A DNA stretch of 22,835 nucleotides, taken from positions 1 through 22,835 of the IMG/VR virus record IMGVR_UViG_3300025137_004281. One strand, given 5' to 3'. Below the pieces are notes generated by a model. The model did no database searches. It was not told where the DNA came from and saw nothing but the letters and a program-made list of their open reading frames with translations. Shown here piece after piece: positions 6,311 to 13,149 of this stretch. This DNA comes from a virus. Position numbers and translations under genes: made by a program. Numbering within the stretch: position 1 is the stretch's first letter; each line of letters starts with the position of its first letter.

Positions 6311-6345
6311 ATATAAAAGTTTTTACTCTGTTCATATAAAAAGTT

Positions 6346-6559
6346 ATCATTCAGCCGTTCGTGGGATTTACCTGGTGGAATACCCACAATTTTTCAGGAA
6401 GAGTCCAGATTCCTAAGAAGATGGTCCCTACTAATAACCTACCCTTGGTGTCTTCAGCCAGTCGGCCCTAACCCTCCTCAAGTAGACTTTACGCCCTCTT
6501 AAACGTTATTCAGCCAGAACGATAAACAAGTTGCAACTTGCTCATTGCTGCTGAATGAT
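6346..6559 (-). ncRNA. candidate structured RNA, about 214 nt, upstream of gp32
   Basis: This 330-base gap between genes has no credible protein ORF (only a 10-codon ATG frame at 6513-6545). A perfect sigma70-type promoter fires directly into it. The first ten transcribed bases, ATCATTCAGC (6550-6559), are exactly complementary to GCTGAATGAT at the other end (6346-6355), giving a closing stem. Inside are a 7-bp hairpin (TTAGGAA/TTCCTGA, 9-base loop, about 6394-6416), a GTGGG/CCCAC stem (about 6361-6387) and a palindrome CAAGTTGCAACTTG (6527-6540). GC content is clearly higher than in the surroundings. A run of five T follows three bases after the closing stem (to about 6338). It could be a free RNA or the leader of gp32 mRNA. 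I do not recognise tmRNA, RNase P, SRP or 6S signatures. Confidence 0.65.
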
Positions 6560-6565
6560 ATCTAT

Positions 6566-6594
6566 ATTATACCATATTCCAGACTAAAAGTCAA
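6566..6594 (-). promoter_or_regulatory. sigma70-type promoter for RNA/gp32 leader
   Basis: TTGACT (-35, 6589-6594), 17-base spacer, TATAAT (-10, 6566-6571). The -35 is embedded in the extended CCCTTGACTTTT shared with other promoters in this window and overlaps the last codons of the upstream gene. Predicted start near 6559-6561, exactly at the 5' strand of the RNA closing stem. Confidence 0.85.
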
Positions 6595-7441
6595 GGGATA
6601 ATTTGGTATAAAACTCACTTTTTTTCAAATAAGATAGATTAATTAGACTATCCCATTGAGGCATTTTCTCTGATAATTTGTTAGTATCATCAGGATTAAC
6701 CTTTATAAACTCTATATCTTGGTATTTAACCATAACACGACCCATTTGTATTACCCAATTTTGTGGTGTTACAGAATTTTCATCATGACTTAGATAGCCA
6801 TATGTACCTTTGTATAAGTTATTAATAAAATCTGTTGTACTGTACATGTCCATACCAATTAAATAGCATTTCTTAGGTTTTTCTACTTGACAACCTATGT
6901 ACATTGCTGTCGCACCAGATGACCAACCTGGATCTTCCGGTCCACTTCTATCACCTTCCCAAGCAGGACCATAATATTCTGCCATTATGTCTTTTAATAA
7001 AGTTATGTTCATATCTGCAAGACCATATGTCCAAGTGATATATACGTTTTCAAAACCATCACCTTTCCATCTATCATTAGGTCTATCTTTATTTACAGTA
7101 GATTGACCATGTATGACAAAATTAGCATACCAATTTTCTGGTGTGTGTTTCCATTCTCTTATGGTTGGTTCTTGCATGTTACTTGTTTGTGCCTCTTTCA
7201 TCATTTCATAATGTTCGTTAGGCATGTTTTCCCAATCACGAAAATATACTTTATTCTCATCACAATAACCACTACGATATATTTCATGTTCTAACATAGG
7301 ATCTACTGCAATAAGACCATCTAGTTTGTGTTCACGATACATGGCATTACAACCATAAACTTTACCTTTTGTTTTAAGTAAATCAACATCAATGTCTTTA
7401 CGACTTTCACCATTACCTAATACAAATAAATTTTCTGTCAT
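6584..7441 (-). CDS. conserved phage protein with GNGxS Rossmann-like start
   Basis: 285 aa from the ATG at 7439-7441. The frame is open 31 codons further up, but this ATG overlaps the gp59 stop as ATGA and gives the natural start MTENLFVLGNGESRKDID. The opening LGNGES-RKDIDVDLLK-KGKVYGCNAMYREHKLDGLIAVDP resembles a nucleotide- or nucleotide-sugar-binding fold such as DUF115 or sialyltransferase-like proteins. A later block (DPGWSSGATAMYIGCQ, then KKCYLIGMDMYS) is also well formed. I recognise the family from T4-like marine phages but know no function. The early promoter for the downstream RNA overlaps its final codons. Confidence 0.75.
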   Translation of the reverse strand: MTENLFVLGNGESRKDIDVDLLKTKGKVYGCNAMYREHKLDGLIAVDPMLEHEIYRSGYCDENKVYFRDWENMPNEHYEMMKEAQTSNMQEPTIREWKHTPENWYANFVIHGQSTVNKDRPNDRWKGDGFENVYITWTYGLADMNITLLKDIMAEYYGPAWEGDRSGPEDPGWSSGATAMYIGCQVEKPKKCYLIGMDMYSTTDFINNLYKGTYGYLSHDENSVTPQNWVIQMGRVMVKYQDIEFIKVNPDDTNKLSEKMPQWDSLINLSYLKKSEFYTKLSLDF

Positions 7442-8019
7442 TTGATCATGTTCCTTAGTGTTAGTTTCATTCTCTCTTTGTTGTATGTTAGAAAAGGTGT
7501 GTATTTTAATATCTTCGTTCTCAAGGTAGGCCATATTATATCATCTGTTATTGTGTTGTTAAATTGTTTTGTATAGTTTAATAAGTTGTTTAATATACAT
7601 AATGTCTCTAACGATATTCTTTTTGCTAAATATGTTTTGATTAAAATTGGATGTTGTCCTCTCGTAACCTTAAATATCTTGTCAAAGTTCTTATCACTCT
7701 TTCGTAATAACTGTTCCATATCTCGTTCAAAGTAATATGCCAATCCATCAACTCTTTTTTGTCTTTCCAAATACACATCATTGTTCATGTCCTTAATGTA
7801 AGGAGATTTATTAGATACGAAATTGCTAACAAAATAGTCCACAATACGATCACCGTATTTTCTTGCAGCCTTAACAAAAAAGTATCTATCATTACGCTGT
7901 ATAAACGTTTCGTATTTAGCATTAGTTTCACCATTATACTTAAAGAAATCGTATCCGTCTTTTGTAAAATGTAACTTAATACTGAGGTACTTTTTATATG
8001 CTTCATATCCTTCATTCAT
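7438..8019 (-). CDS. 59: gp59-like loader of replicative helicase
   Basis: 193 aa (T4 gp59 is 217). The order of features follows T4: AYKKYLSIKLHF-KDGYDFFKYN near the N-terminus, RNDRYFFVKAARKYGD, FVSNFVSNKSPYIKDM, a basic middle and an all-helical C-terminal half (ISLETLCILNNLLNY). In T4, gp59 binds fork DNA and gp32 and loads the gp41 helicase. The gene directly abuts the gp33 stop (TAG then ATG) and overlaps the next gene by ATGA, giving the gp33-gp59 order typical of T4-like phages. Confidence 0.88.
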   Translation of the reverse strand: MNEGYEAYKKYLSIKLHFTKDGYDFFKYNGETNAKYETFIQRNDRYFFVKAARKYGDRIVDYFVSNFVSNKSPYIKDMNNDVYLERQKRVDGLAYYFERDMEQLLRKSDKNFDKIFKVTRGQHPILIKTYLAKRISLETLCILNNLLNYTKQFNNTITDDIIWPTLRTKILKYTPFLTYNKERMKLTLRNMIK

Positions 8020-8238
8020 CTATACAGGTAGTGTTGCTGTTTTAGGTAAAAAATTTAATTCCTGTGCGTTCATTTTAATTTTATCTTTTAGTGTTCTATT
8101 AATTAAATGTGTAATCTGTTCTGGTTCTATTTCTTTTTCTTTACAATAATCTAATACTGCGTCCATGTGTGAAAGTCTTTTTTTACTTGCTAATTTCTCT
8201 ATTACTAGAGCAAATTGTTTAGGTGTCATAGTTTTCAT
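8020..8238 (-). CDS. 33: gp33-like late-transcription accessory protein
   Basis: 72 aa, all-helical and charged: MTPKQFALVIEKLASKKRLSHMDAVLDYC, EKEIEPEQITHLINRTLKDKI and a C-terminal ELNFLPKTATLPV. This matches small gp33 proteins of marine T4-like phages. In T4, gp33 bridges RNA polymerase and the sliding clamp to allow transcription from TATAAATA late promoters. ATG at 8238 or three codons later (8229, MTPKQ) are both possible. The 5' end overlaps the upstream gene by 20 bases, and it sits directly before gp59. Confidence 0.75.
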   Translation of the reverse strand: MKTMTPKQFALVIEKLASKKRLSHMDAVLDYCKEKEIEPEQITHLINRTLKDKIKMNAQELNFLPKTATLPV

Positions 8239-8602
8239 CTTTCGGATAATTTATTTTATGTTCTCTCGTGAGACCATCATCAAAATTAACATAATTTGCT
8301 TTATGTTCTTTTGTTTCATCATAAAGAATAGCACAAATTATAGCATAGTTTGCCATATCAATAAGTGTGTCTCTTATGCTCTCGTCTTTTACTTTTAGTT
8401 CTTCTTGTTTAACAAACGACATCAAGCGACTAAATTTATCACCTATTCTTATTGCACAACCTTTCCATGCAGGTATGCCACCCATTTCACAAGTTCTAAA
8501 ATTTTTAAATACATCTTCTTGTGAGGCATAATCATGTCGTTTCATATCATGAACCTCTTTCATATTTTCTAATAGACTATAAAATGATTCACTTTGTTTC
8601 AT
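8219..8602 (-). CDS. nucleotide modification-associated (DUF1599-like) protein
   Basis: 127 aa. Conserved features are MKRHDYASQEDVFKNFRTCEMGGIPAWKGCAIRIGDKFSRL (in short blocks: KRHDYA, NF-C, IRIGDKFSRL) and KDESIRDTLIDMANYAIIC. This is the pattern of the Nmad1/DUF1599 family, found in many phages and thought to relate to nucleotide metabolism through a MazG-like all-alpha fold. No membrane segment. It overlaps the 45-aa ORF upstream by 14 bases and gp33 downstream by 20. The catalytic role is not proven from sequence. Confidence 0.75.
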   Translation of the reverse strand: MKQSESFYSLLENMKEVHDMKRHDYASQEDVFKNFRTCEMGGIPAWKGCAIRIGDKFSRLMSFVKQEELKVKDESIRDTLIDMANYAIICAILYDETKEHKANYVNFDDGLTREHKINYPKDENYDT

Positions 8603-8726
8603 TATTTTTCCTAACTACTGGATTATAAATTTCTCTTGCTGCGTCTGAACCAGATAAGTATCCAATTCCATATGCACATAGTACCAGAATAAAAACTGGC
8701 AACATTATTTCAATTACTTCCATCAT
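8589..8726 (-). CDS. 45-aa single-pass membrane microprotein
   Basis: A small ORF with an excellent AAAAGGAG ribosome-binding site about 5 bases before ATG ATG (8721-8726). It has an N-terminal hydrophobic helix (IEIMLPVFILVLCAYGIGYL) followed by a polar tail (SGSDAAREIYNPVVRKNNETK). It ends in TGA at 8589-8591, 14 bases inside the next gene. The strong ribosome-binding site and overlap make this a confident small gene; its family is unknown. Confidence 0.75.
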   Translation of the reverse strand: MMEVIEIMLPVFILVLCAYGIGYLSGSDAAREIYNPVVRKNNETK

Positions 8727-8762
8727 ATCTTCTCCTTTTATTGGTATCCCTTGCTACGTTTT

Positions 8763-9197
8763 CTATTCCACCTTTTCAGGTAGTTTACTTGCATTAGCAA
8801 GGGAAGTGTTTACTATATCTAATAGCAATTCTGTGTTAAAGTTCCAATTTATACCATATGACAATAAACAAGTCTCATTTGTTTGTGGTAGGGTTAAATA
8901 AAAAACACCTTTTCTAGTATCCGTATTATACCACATTGACATAGTTCCTAAAAATTGTCCATCAGGTTGACCTTGTGCTGTTACATCACTACTGCCTAAA
9001 AACAACATGTTAAATGTGTTCATGGTAGTTAGTAAAACATTATATGAATTACCACAATAGACTGGTACTGGTTGTACTCTTAACAAATCTGGTGGAAAAA
9101 TTTCATCAGATTGTGCTTTGTTTAATCCTGCATACACCAAACCTAAAAACAATATTATTGCACTTATACCTAATGTTGATTTAACAAATTGTTTCAT
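8763..9197 (-). CDS. secreted or membrane-anchored hypothetical protein
   Basis: 144 aa with an N-terminal hydrophobic segment (about residues 10-24, LGISAIILFLGLVYAG) followed by AGLNKAQSD, a plausible signal peptide or anchor. The exported part contains two cysteines (VYCGNSY and NETCLLSYG) that could form a disulfide, plus a beta-type pattern (GTMSMWYNTDTRKGVFYLTL). The ATG overlaps the upstream TAA (TAATG). Not recognised beyond a general resemblance to hypothetical marine phage proteins. Confidence 0.7.
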   Translation of the reverse strand: MKQFVKSTLGISAIILFLGLVYAGLNKAQSDEIFPPDLLRVQPVPVYCGNSYNVLLTTMNTFNMLFLGSSDVTAQGQPDGQFLGTMSMWYNTDTRKGVFYLTLPQTNETCLLSYGINWNFNTELLLDIVNTSLANASKLPEKVE

Positions 9198-9499
9198 TAC
9201 ATTATTAACTTTGTATCAGGTTGTACCAAATTTGTAGTATTTGATTCATATGCTTTAAGTATATTTTCACCTGGATTAGTTGTACAAATTATGTTATCTT
9301 TTTTTACCATAATAATCTCATCTTCACTATAAGGTATGTATGGTTGAAAACCTATTCTTGTATTCTCACCTGGTTTACCTTGTATAGGTATTAATACAAA
9401 AGGTTTTTTAATTGCCGTATGTGTTGTTGTGTGTTCTTTTCCTTGTGGTGCGCCTACAACGTCTTCACCTGTCGTTAATCTGTATAATTTAATTGACAT
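9197..9499 (-). CDS. conserved phage protein, small beta-barrel type
   Basis: 100 aa, mostly short beta strands: IKLYRLTTGEDVVGAP, KKPFVLIPIQ, IGFQPYIPYSEDEIIMVKKDNI, and a C-terminal LVQPDTKLIM. This is the layout of a small Sm/SH3-like barrel protein that I recognise as widely conserved in marine T4-like phages; its role is unknown. The start lies 11 bases inside the end of the exonuclease gene; the stop overlaps the next start (TAATG). Confidence 0.75.
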   Translation of the reverse strand: MSIKLYRLTTGEDVVGAPQGKEHTTTHTAIKKPFVLIPIQGKPGENTRIGFQPYIPYSEDEIIMVKKDNIICTTNPGENILKAYESNTTNLVQPDTKLIM

Positions 9500-10178
9500 T
9501 ATTTTCCTCTATCCATTTGTAAAAGTTTTCTACTGCTTCTTTTAATCTAGGCAAGTAATCAACTTTGTTTTTCTTAAATACTTGTGTTGTACCTTCTTCC
9601 GTAGTAACTAATATTACAACTTGTGTAGGTTCTTCACCAAAATGCTCTTTATACATTTCAGCATAAGCACTACCTTGAATAAAGTAGTTCTCAATCCAGT
9701 CTTCTTTTTTTTCTTTTGTAGATGTTTTAAAATCTATTATTGATAAGACACCATCATATTCTCCAATACAATCTACACGACCTGCGACAGTATAATTTTC
9801 TGAAAACATTTGTGCTTCTTGTAATCGTATATTATTTATTTTTGCTAGTTCAGGTTTTAATACATCAAACATCATTCTAGGTAAGAATTGTTTTTTATAT
9901 TTGTCAACCTGTGTTAAATCAACATTATTTAAATAGTCTTCGACCATGTTATGTACTGCTGTGCCACGATTGGCAGCCTGTATCATTACATGATTGGCAA
10001 CTTCTTCACCAACTCTTTTTCTCCACTCATGTAATCCTTTCTTATCTCTAATTGATAAGACGGTTGTAATTGATGGATATGCTTTTTTAGTTTCTTGGTG
10101 TTCGTAAAATCTCTTGCCATTTACATTTTTGGCTTTGAGTGGTGGTAAATCTCTTATTGGTGGTTGGTGTATAAACAT
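9489..10178 (-). CDS. PD-(D/E)XK exonuclease (Cas4/MGME1-like)
   Basis: 229 aa. Nuclease motifs are visible in order: NRGTAVHNMVEDYL (His motif of Cas4/RecB-type nucleases, about residue 72), QEAQMFSENYTVAGRVDCIGEYDG with the catalytic Asp at GRVD, LSIIDFKTS with the D-x-K core, and IQGSAYAEMY (Q-x-x-x-Y motif). There are no clustered cysteines, so it lacks the Fe-S cluster of Cas4. Such exonucleases are common in marine T4-like phages and presumably process DNA ends or degrade host DNA. It is the first gene after a strong promoter (10203-10231), with ATG about 20 bases after the predicted start of transcription. Confidence 0.85.
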   Translation of the reverse strand: MFIHQPPIRDLPPLKAKNVNGKRFYEHQETKKAYPSITTVLSIRDKKGLHEWRKRVGEEVANHVMIQAANRGTAVHNMVEDYLNNVDLTQVDKYKKQFLPRMMFDVLKPELAKINNIRLQEAQMFSENYTVAGRVDCIGEYDGVLSIIDFKTSTKEKKEDWIENYFIQGSAYAEMYKEHFGEEPTQVVILVTTEEGTTQVFKKNKVDYLPRLKEAVENFYKWIEENNVN

Positions 10179-10202
10179 TATATTCTCACTTATTTAAATT
10201 AT

Positions 10203-10231
10203 ATTATATCAGGTCTTGACTAAAAAGTCAA
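10203..10231 (-). promoter_or_regulatory. sigma70-type promoter before exonuclease gene
   Basis: TTGACT (10226-10231), 17-base spacer, TATAAT (10203-10208), with the extended CCCTTGACTTTT context. The -35 and the spacer together form an inverted repeat, TTGACT-TTTT-AGTCAA, which could be an operator. It lies just past the stop of the 53-aa ORF and drives the exonuclease operon. Confidence 0.85.
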
Positions 10232-10234
10232 GGG

Positions 10235-10396
10235 TTAATCTCTAGTAAAAAACGGATCTGGTTTTTTATTAGTTTTCTGTATTTCTTGTAATACTTTCAT
10301 AAACTTGTCAAACTCTTTATGTGCGGTATATCTACCCACTTTATATGCAATAAAAAGAGATAAACAAGCAATAATTGTATGTGTTACTGCGTCCAC
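10235..10396 (-). CDS. 53-aa membrane protein directly after endolysin
   Basis: A small ORF starting at GTG (10394-10396), 13 bases inside the 3' end of the endolysin gene, stop TAA at 10235-10237. It has a hydrophobic helix THTIIACLSLFIAYKVG (residues 5-21), then a charged helical tail with KEFDKFMKVLQEIQKTNKK and PDPFF near the end. The position after the endolysin suggests a lysis role (holin or regulator), but single-pass membrane proteins are frequent throughout this window, so this stays inference. Confidence 0.65.
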   Translation of the reverse strand: MDAVTHTIIACLSLFIAYKVGRYTAHKEFDKFMKVLQEIQKTNKKPDPFFTRD

Positions 10397-10896
10397 GTTT
10401 TTGCCTTTTCAGTTACTTCATCAACTCGTCTAGTCCAACCTCTACCAAAAGTCTCAAATGTAGATAGACTTCCGTAATAGTTATGTCTAGCGGATTGATA
10501 TTGGTCTATTGTAGTAGAAACACCATATTTCTCTACATGGTCATTAATACATTTTATAGTATTTGGACCTATGCCGCCATCAACTGTGGTATTTACTAAT
10601 CGTTGTATAAATTTTGCAGCACGACCAGGACCAGCATTGACAGCAAAGTCAAAGATACATAAATCTAAACCTTCTGGTAGATCGTCACCTTTTACTCTAT
10701 CCCAATAATTTTTTTTATATATTGGTTCAACATCTTCTTTTACTAATTCTTTCATTTCTTTTTCACCACCAAAGTCTTCGTAAACTCTTTTAGTTACGCC
10801 AAGGTTTGTTTCGCCACCTGGATCTTTTGGATGATTTACATATCCACCTTCATGGTGTAATATGACTTCTAATGCTTCTGAAAATTTATTACTCAT
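10384..10896 (-). CDS. endolysin, GH108-type N-acetylmuramidase
   Basis: 170 aa. The N-terminal catalytic domain has the diagnostic ILHHEGGYVNHPKDPGGETNLGVT (Glu of HEGGY is the predicted catalytic residue; DPGG-TNxGVT binds substrate), followed by YKKNYWDRVKGDDLP and LCIFDFAVNAGPGRAAKFIQR. The C-terminal part (VDGGIGPNTIKCIN) matches the peptidoglycan-binding domain that usually completes GH108 proteins. There is no signal peptide, so export would need a holin. The start overlaps the phoH stop region by 8 bases; the 53-aa membrane ORF follows. Confidence 0.92.
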   Translation of the reverse strand: MSNKFSEALEVILHHEGGYVNHPKDPGGETNLGVTKRVYEDFGGEKEMKELVKEDVEPIYKKNYWDRVKGDDLPEGLDLCIFDFAVNAGPGRAAKFIQRLVNTTVDGGIGPNTIKCINDHVEKYGVSTTIDQYQSARHNYYGSLSTFETFGRGWTRRVDEVTEKAKTWTQ

Positions 10897-11602
10897 TGTA
10901 GTGTAATCCCATCTTTATTTTTTCTATTAGATAACTTTTTAACATACCACTTCGTACTATGTCACCAAGATCAAATTCAATACAATCAATTTCTTTCATT
11001 GCTTGCATTATATTAACAAAATCTAATATACCGTTTCTGTCATTTGTTTTTGTTAAGTCTGTTTGCTGAATATCTCCAGCAAATATTATTCGTGTATTCT
11101 GACCAACTCTAGTCATAATAGTATCTAACTCGTGAAAGTTTAAATTTTGACATTCATCTACTATTATTACACCATTATCAATTGTAATACCTCGTAAGAA
11201 ACTTGTTGATAAAAAATCAACTGTTCCTTGGTTTCTTAAATCTGTATATAATCTATCAAACTCAGCGTCTGAGCCTCGTTGAAACATAAATCGTACCATG
11301 TTTTGATATGGTACTTGATACAGATATGATTTGTCCTCCTCATCACCAGGTAAGAAACCTATGTCTCTTGTTGGTAATAATGAGCGAACAATGTAAACTC
11401 GTTCTCGTGGTGATTTAGGATCCAACACATCTTTTAATGCATTATATAACGCAACAAAAGTTTTACCTGTTCCTGCCACACCATAAAGAAAAAGGTTCTG
11501 ACCTTTTTCATAAGAAGCAAATACTTCTTTTTGATTATCGGTTATTGGTTTTATCGTGTTTAATTCGTTTGACGATATATTTAATTTTTTTTTACTTACC
11601 AT
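10889..11602 (-). CDS. phoH: PhoH-like ATPase
   Basis: 237 aa. Walker A is LYGVAGTGKTFVAL (about residues 38-51) and Walker B is GVIIVDECQN (about 143-152), followed by the family's ITRVGQNTR/IIFAGDIQQTDL region (here MTRVGQNTRIIFAGD). RERVYIVRSLLPTRDIGFLPGD is the characteristic PhoH block. The family is an RNA helicase-like NTPase common in marine phages; it is not a reliable phosphate-stress marker. A weak GGTG ribosome-binding site lies 8 bases before ATG. About 100 bases without an ORF separate it from the gene upstream. Confidence 0.95.
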   Translation of the reverse strand: MVSKKKLNISSNELNTIKPITDNQKEVFASYEKGQNLFLYGVAGTGKTFVALYNALKDVLDPKSPRERVYIVRSLLPTRDIGFLPGDEEDKSYLYQVPYQNMVRFMFQRGSDAEFDRLYTDLRNQGTVDFLSTSFLRGITIDNGVIIVDECQNLNFHELDTIMTRVGQNTRIIFAGDIQQTDLTKTNDRNGILDFVNIMQAMKEIDCIEFDLGDIVRSGMLKSYLIEKIKMGLHYNE

Positions 11603-11703
11603 AATTTTTTCACCGTTTTAATGAGCGACAACTCAGCTTACGTTTCGGATTCTGTTTACCAGTGTATGATATTCCTACCAATGTGCTGTTGTCTATCTAA
11701 TTC

Positions 11704-11711
11704 TATTTATA
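11704..11711 (-). promoter_or_regulatory. possible TATAAATA late promoter before phoH
   Basis: An exact TATAAATA octamer overlapping the stop of the upstream gene, about 100 bases before phoH. The ORF-free stretch 11603-11703 between them shows nothing else I can name. It could start a late transcript for phoH and the endolysin; a chance match is equally possible in AT-rich DNA. Confidence 0.3.
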
Positions 11712-12018
11712 TTTTTGCCTTTGCTCTGGCTCTATGTTTTTCTAAAACCTGTTTTGTTCTCGCTTCTTTTATACCTTTTCGTCTATATCTATCTGCTAAA
11801 TTACTACTAGGATGTTTCTCTGCGATACGATTTAAATGATCTTTCCAACCACTATCTGTTTTACTATCAATTTGCCCTACATTTGATACAATGTTCATTT
11901 GTGTAGGTGGTAATAAAGTAATATGTTTCTTTTCAATAAACTCTTCCATTTCTGCAATAGTCATTAACTCCTCATATTCTTCTTTTGTCTTTTTATTATA
12001 AAATCTATATGTTGGCAT
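11707..12018 (-). CDS. conserved phage protein, FmdB-like start without zinc cysteines
   Basis: 103 aa. The N-terminus MPTYRFYNKKTKEEYEELMTIAEMEEFI resembles (in two short parts, PTYRF-NK and EEYEELM) the beginning of FmdB-type zinc-ribbon proteins and of a family common in marine T4-like phages, but there is no cysteine in the protein. The middle contains SKTDSGWKDHLNRIAEKH and the C-terminus is very basic (RRKGIKEARTKQ, EKHRARAKAK), suggesting nucleic acid contact. It overlaps the DUF2061-like gene by 14 bases. Function unknown. Confidence 0.75.
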   Translation of the reverse strand: MPTYRFYNKKTKEEYEELMTIAEMEEFIEKKHITLLPPTQMNIVSNVGQIDSKTDSGWKDHLNRIAEKHPSSNLADRYRRKGIKEARTKQVLEKHRARAKAKI

Positions 12019-12208
12019 ATTTTGTTATCACCTTATCTAGTATATAATACCATACTCCATTTATTGCTGGTTCTATTAATGCAACTGTTCCTGCTTCAAT
12101 CCAATCTGCACCTGTTATGCCTCTTACTACAAACGCAGCAATCAGAATATGACCACAAGTATAAACTCCAGCACGACCTAAACTTGTTCTTAATATTTTC
12201 TTAATCAT
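12005..12208 (-). CDS. DUF2061-like small membrane protein
   Basis: 67 aa. RTSLGRAGVYTCGHILIAAFVVRG and ADWIEAGTVALIEPAINGVWYYILDKVI follow the DUF2061 pattern of two short membrane helices with a conserved C-terminal YY region. The function of DUF2061 is unknown. Its start overlaps the upstream stop (ATGA, 12205-12208), and its end overlaps the next gene by 14 bases. Confidence 0.75.
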   Translation of the reverse strand: MIKKILRTSLGRAGVYTCGHILIAAFVVRGITGADWIEAGTVALIEPAINGVWYYILDKVITKYANI

Positions 12209-12510
12209 AATCCTGCTATCTCATATTTTCTAATTACATTTTTTGTAGGTATAACAGTAGTGTTACCACCATCTGCCAAGTTACCTTTATCGTCATAATT
12301 ATAATCAGACATTAATACATGTACTTTTTTATCGTTCTTAACTAACCAACCTGTTGATACACAAATTGCTGGTTTAGAATCCTGTATATCTTTTAAATCA
12401 CGCCAACCACTATCGCTTTGTATATCTTCCCAATAGACAAGATAAAATTTAAAATGAAATGGTATTGGTGGTTCGTTCTTATGAAATTCTTTATGATTAT
12501 TTTTTTTCAT
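12205..12510 (-). CDS. conserved hypothetical phage protein
   Basis: 101 aa, soluble. Conserved-looking blocks are FYLVYWEDIQSDSGWRDL, KPAICVSTGWLVKNDKKVHVLM and GNLADGGNTTVIPTKNV, a compact beta-rich domain of the sort seen in many tailed-phage hypothetical proteins. No catalytic motif is evident. Its start is inside the 3' end of the 32-aa membrane ORF (14-base overlap), and its stop overlaps the next gene by ATGA. Confidence 0.7.
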   Translation of the reverse strand: MKKNNHKEFHKNEPPIPFHFKFYLVYWEDIQSDSGWRDLKDIQDSKPAICVSTGWLVKNDKKVHVLMSDYNYDDKGNLADGGNTTVIPTKNVIRKYEIAGL

Positions 12511-12595
12511 TCATTTTTTCCCCAATTGCATACAACATTAATGTTATGAATAATAAATCTGCTAGTATAAATCCTAATAATATATGTGTTATCAT
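12497..12595 (-). CDS. 32-aa single-pass membrane microprotein
   Basis: ATG at 12593-12595 overlaps the upstream TGA as ATGA; TAA at 12497-12499 lies 14 bases inside the next gene. The peptide is MITHI then a hydrophobic helix (LLGFILADLLFITLMLYAIG) and a short charged tail EKMNEKK. The stop/start overlaps on both sides support a genuine coupled gene. Confidence 0.65.
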   Translation of the reverse strand: MITHILLGFILADLLFITLMLYAIGEKMNEKK

Positions 12596-13149
12596 GCCAC
12601 TCCTTCAGCAAACCATTCTGGCGTATCTCGTTTTGTCCACTTAGCAAAATATGCCTTTGCTTCTATATAGTAGTTTTTATAAGATTGTATAGAATCCCCT
12701 GGCACTATACATTGTGGATAATGTTTCATTGCAGGTGGTGGATCTTTCCAATCTACTACTGGTATTTTATTTGGTACATTTTCTAACAATTGATTTAACA
12801 ATAAATTAGTGGAATGAACCTTACCATATCTATGTGTGTACTCATGACCTAGTTTTTTAAATAACCTATATAACCATTGATAGTGTAATTTGTTTTCTCT
12901 AACCCAAACTGCTGAAGGATGATTATAATGACATGCCTTGTAAATAACTTTATCTGCATTTGGATTTTCTAATTTATATCTTTTTATTTTTCTATTATTT
13001 TTACCATAATCTATCCACTCAACACCATCTAACATTCTTTGTGCTGTCGATAATAATTGAGCATATTCAACAATCATTTTTACAACATGTTTATCAACAT
13101 GTTCTTTGGCTGCTTGTTCTGGGTCTTTAGATAGAAAAAAGATATTCAT
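12592..13149 (-). CDS. conserved hypothetical protein, His-rich
   Basis: 185 aa from the ATG at 13147-13149; the frame is open three codons further (GTG), but this ATG overlaps the upstream TAA (TAATG). The start MNIFFLSKDPEQAAKEHVDK, followed by HVVKMIVEYAQLLSTAQR, is a pattern I recognise from phage and bacterial hypothetical proteins. Other blocks are CHYNHPSAVWVRENKLHYQW and PPPAMKHYP. Many conserved-looking His, Trp and Tyr residues suggest an enzyme, but no named catalytic motif fits. Confidence 0.7.
   Translation of the reverse strand: MNIFFLSKDPEQAAKEHVDKHVVKMIVEYAQLLSTAQRMLDGVEWIDYGKNNRKIKRYKLENPNADKVIYKACHYNHPSAVWVRENKLHYQWLYRLFKKLGHEYTHRYGKVHSTNLLLNQLLENVPNKIPVVDWKDPPPAMKHYPQCIVPGDSIQSYKNYYIEAKAYFAKWTKRDTPEWFAEGVA

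Noticed and set aside
6513-6545. Ten-codon ATG ORF in the RNA candidate (possible leader peptide)
   Set aside because: No ribosome-binding site, and its sequence is constrained by the palindrome and repeated GGCTGAA elements, so it is probably incidental.
6346-6559. Structured RNA as tmRNA, RNase P RNA, SRP RNA or 6S RNA
   Set aside because: There is no tRNA-like T arm or tag frame for tmRNA and no GGAAGGAA-type SRP loop. A weak likeness to RNase P end motifs fails because the expected core pairing partner is missing. The 6S two-arm layout with central bubble is not evident.
7785-8015. Second minus-strand ORF of 76 codons overlapping gp59
   Set aside because: It is an out-of-frame shadow of the clearly homologous gp59 gene and has no ribosome-binding site.
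11603-11703. Gap upstream of phoH as an RNA gene or small ORF
   Set aside because: Only 4-bp stems can be drawn and no start codon with a ribosome-binding site gives a sensible peptide.
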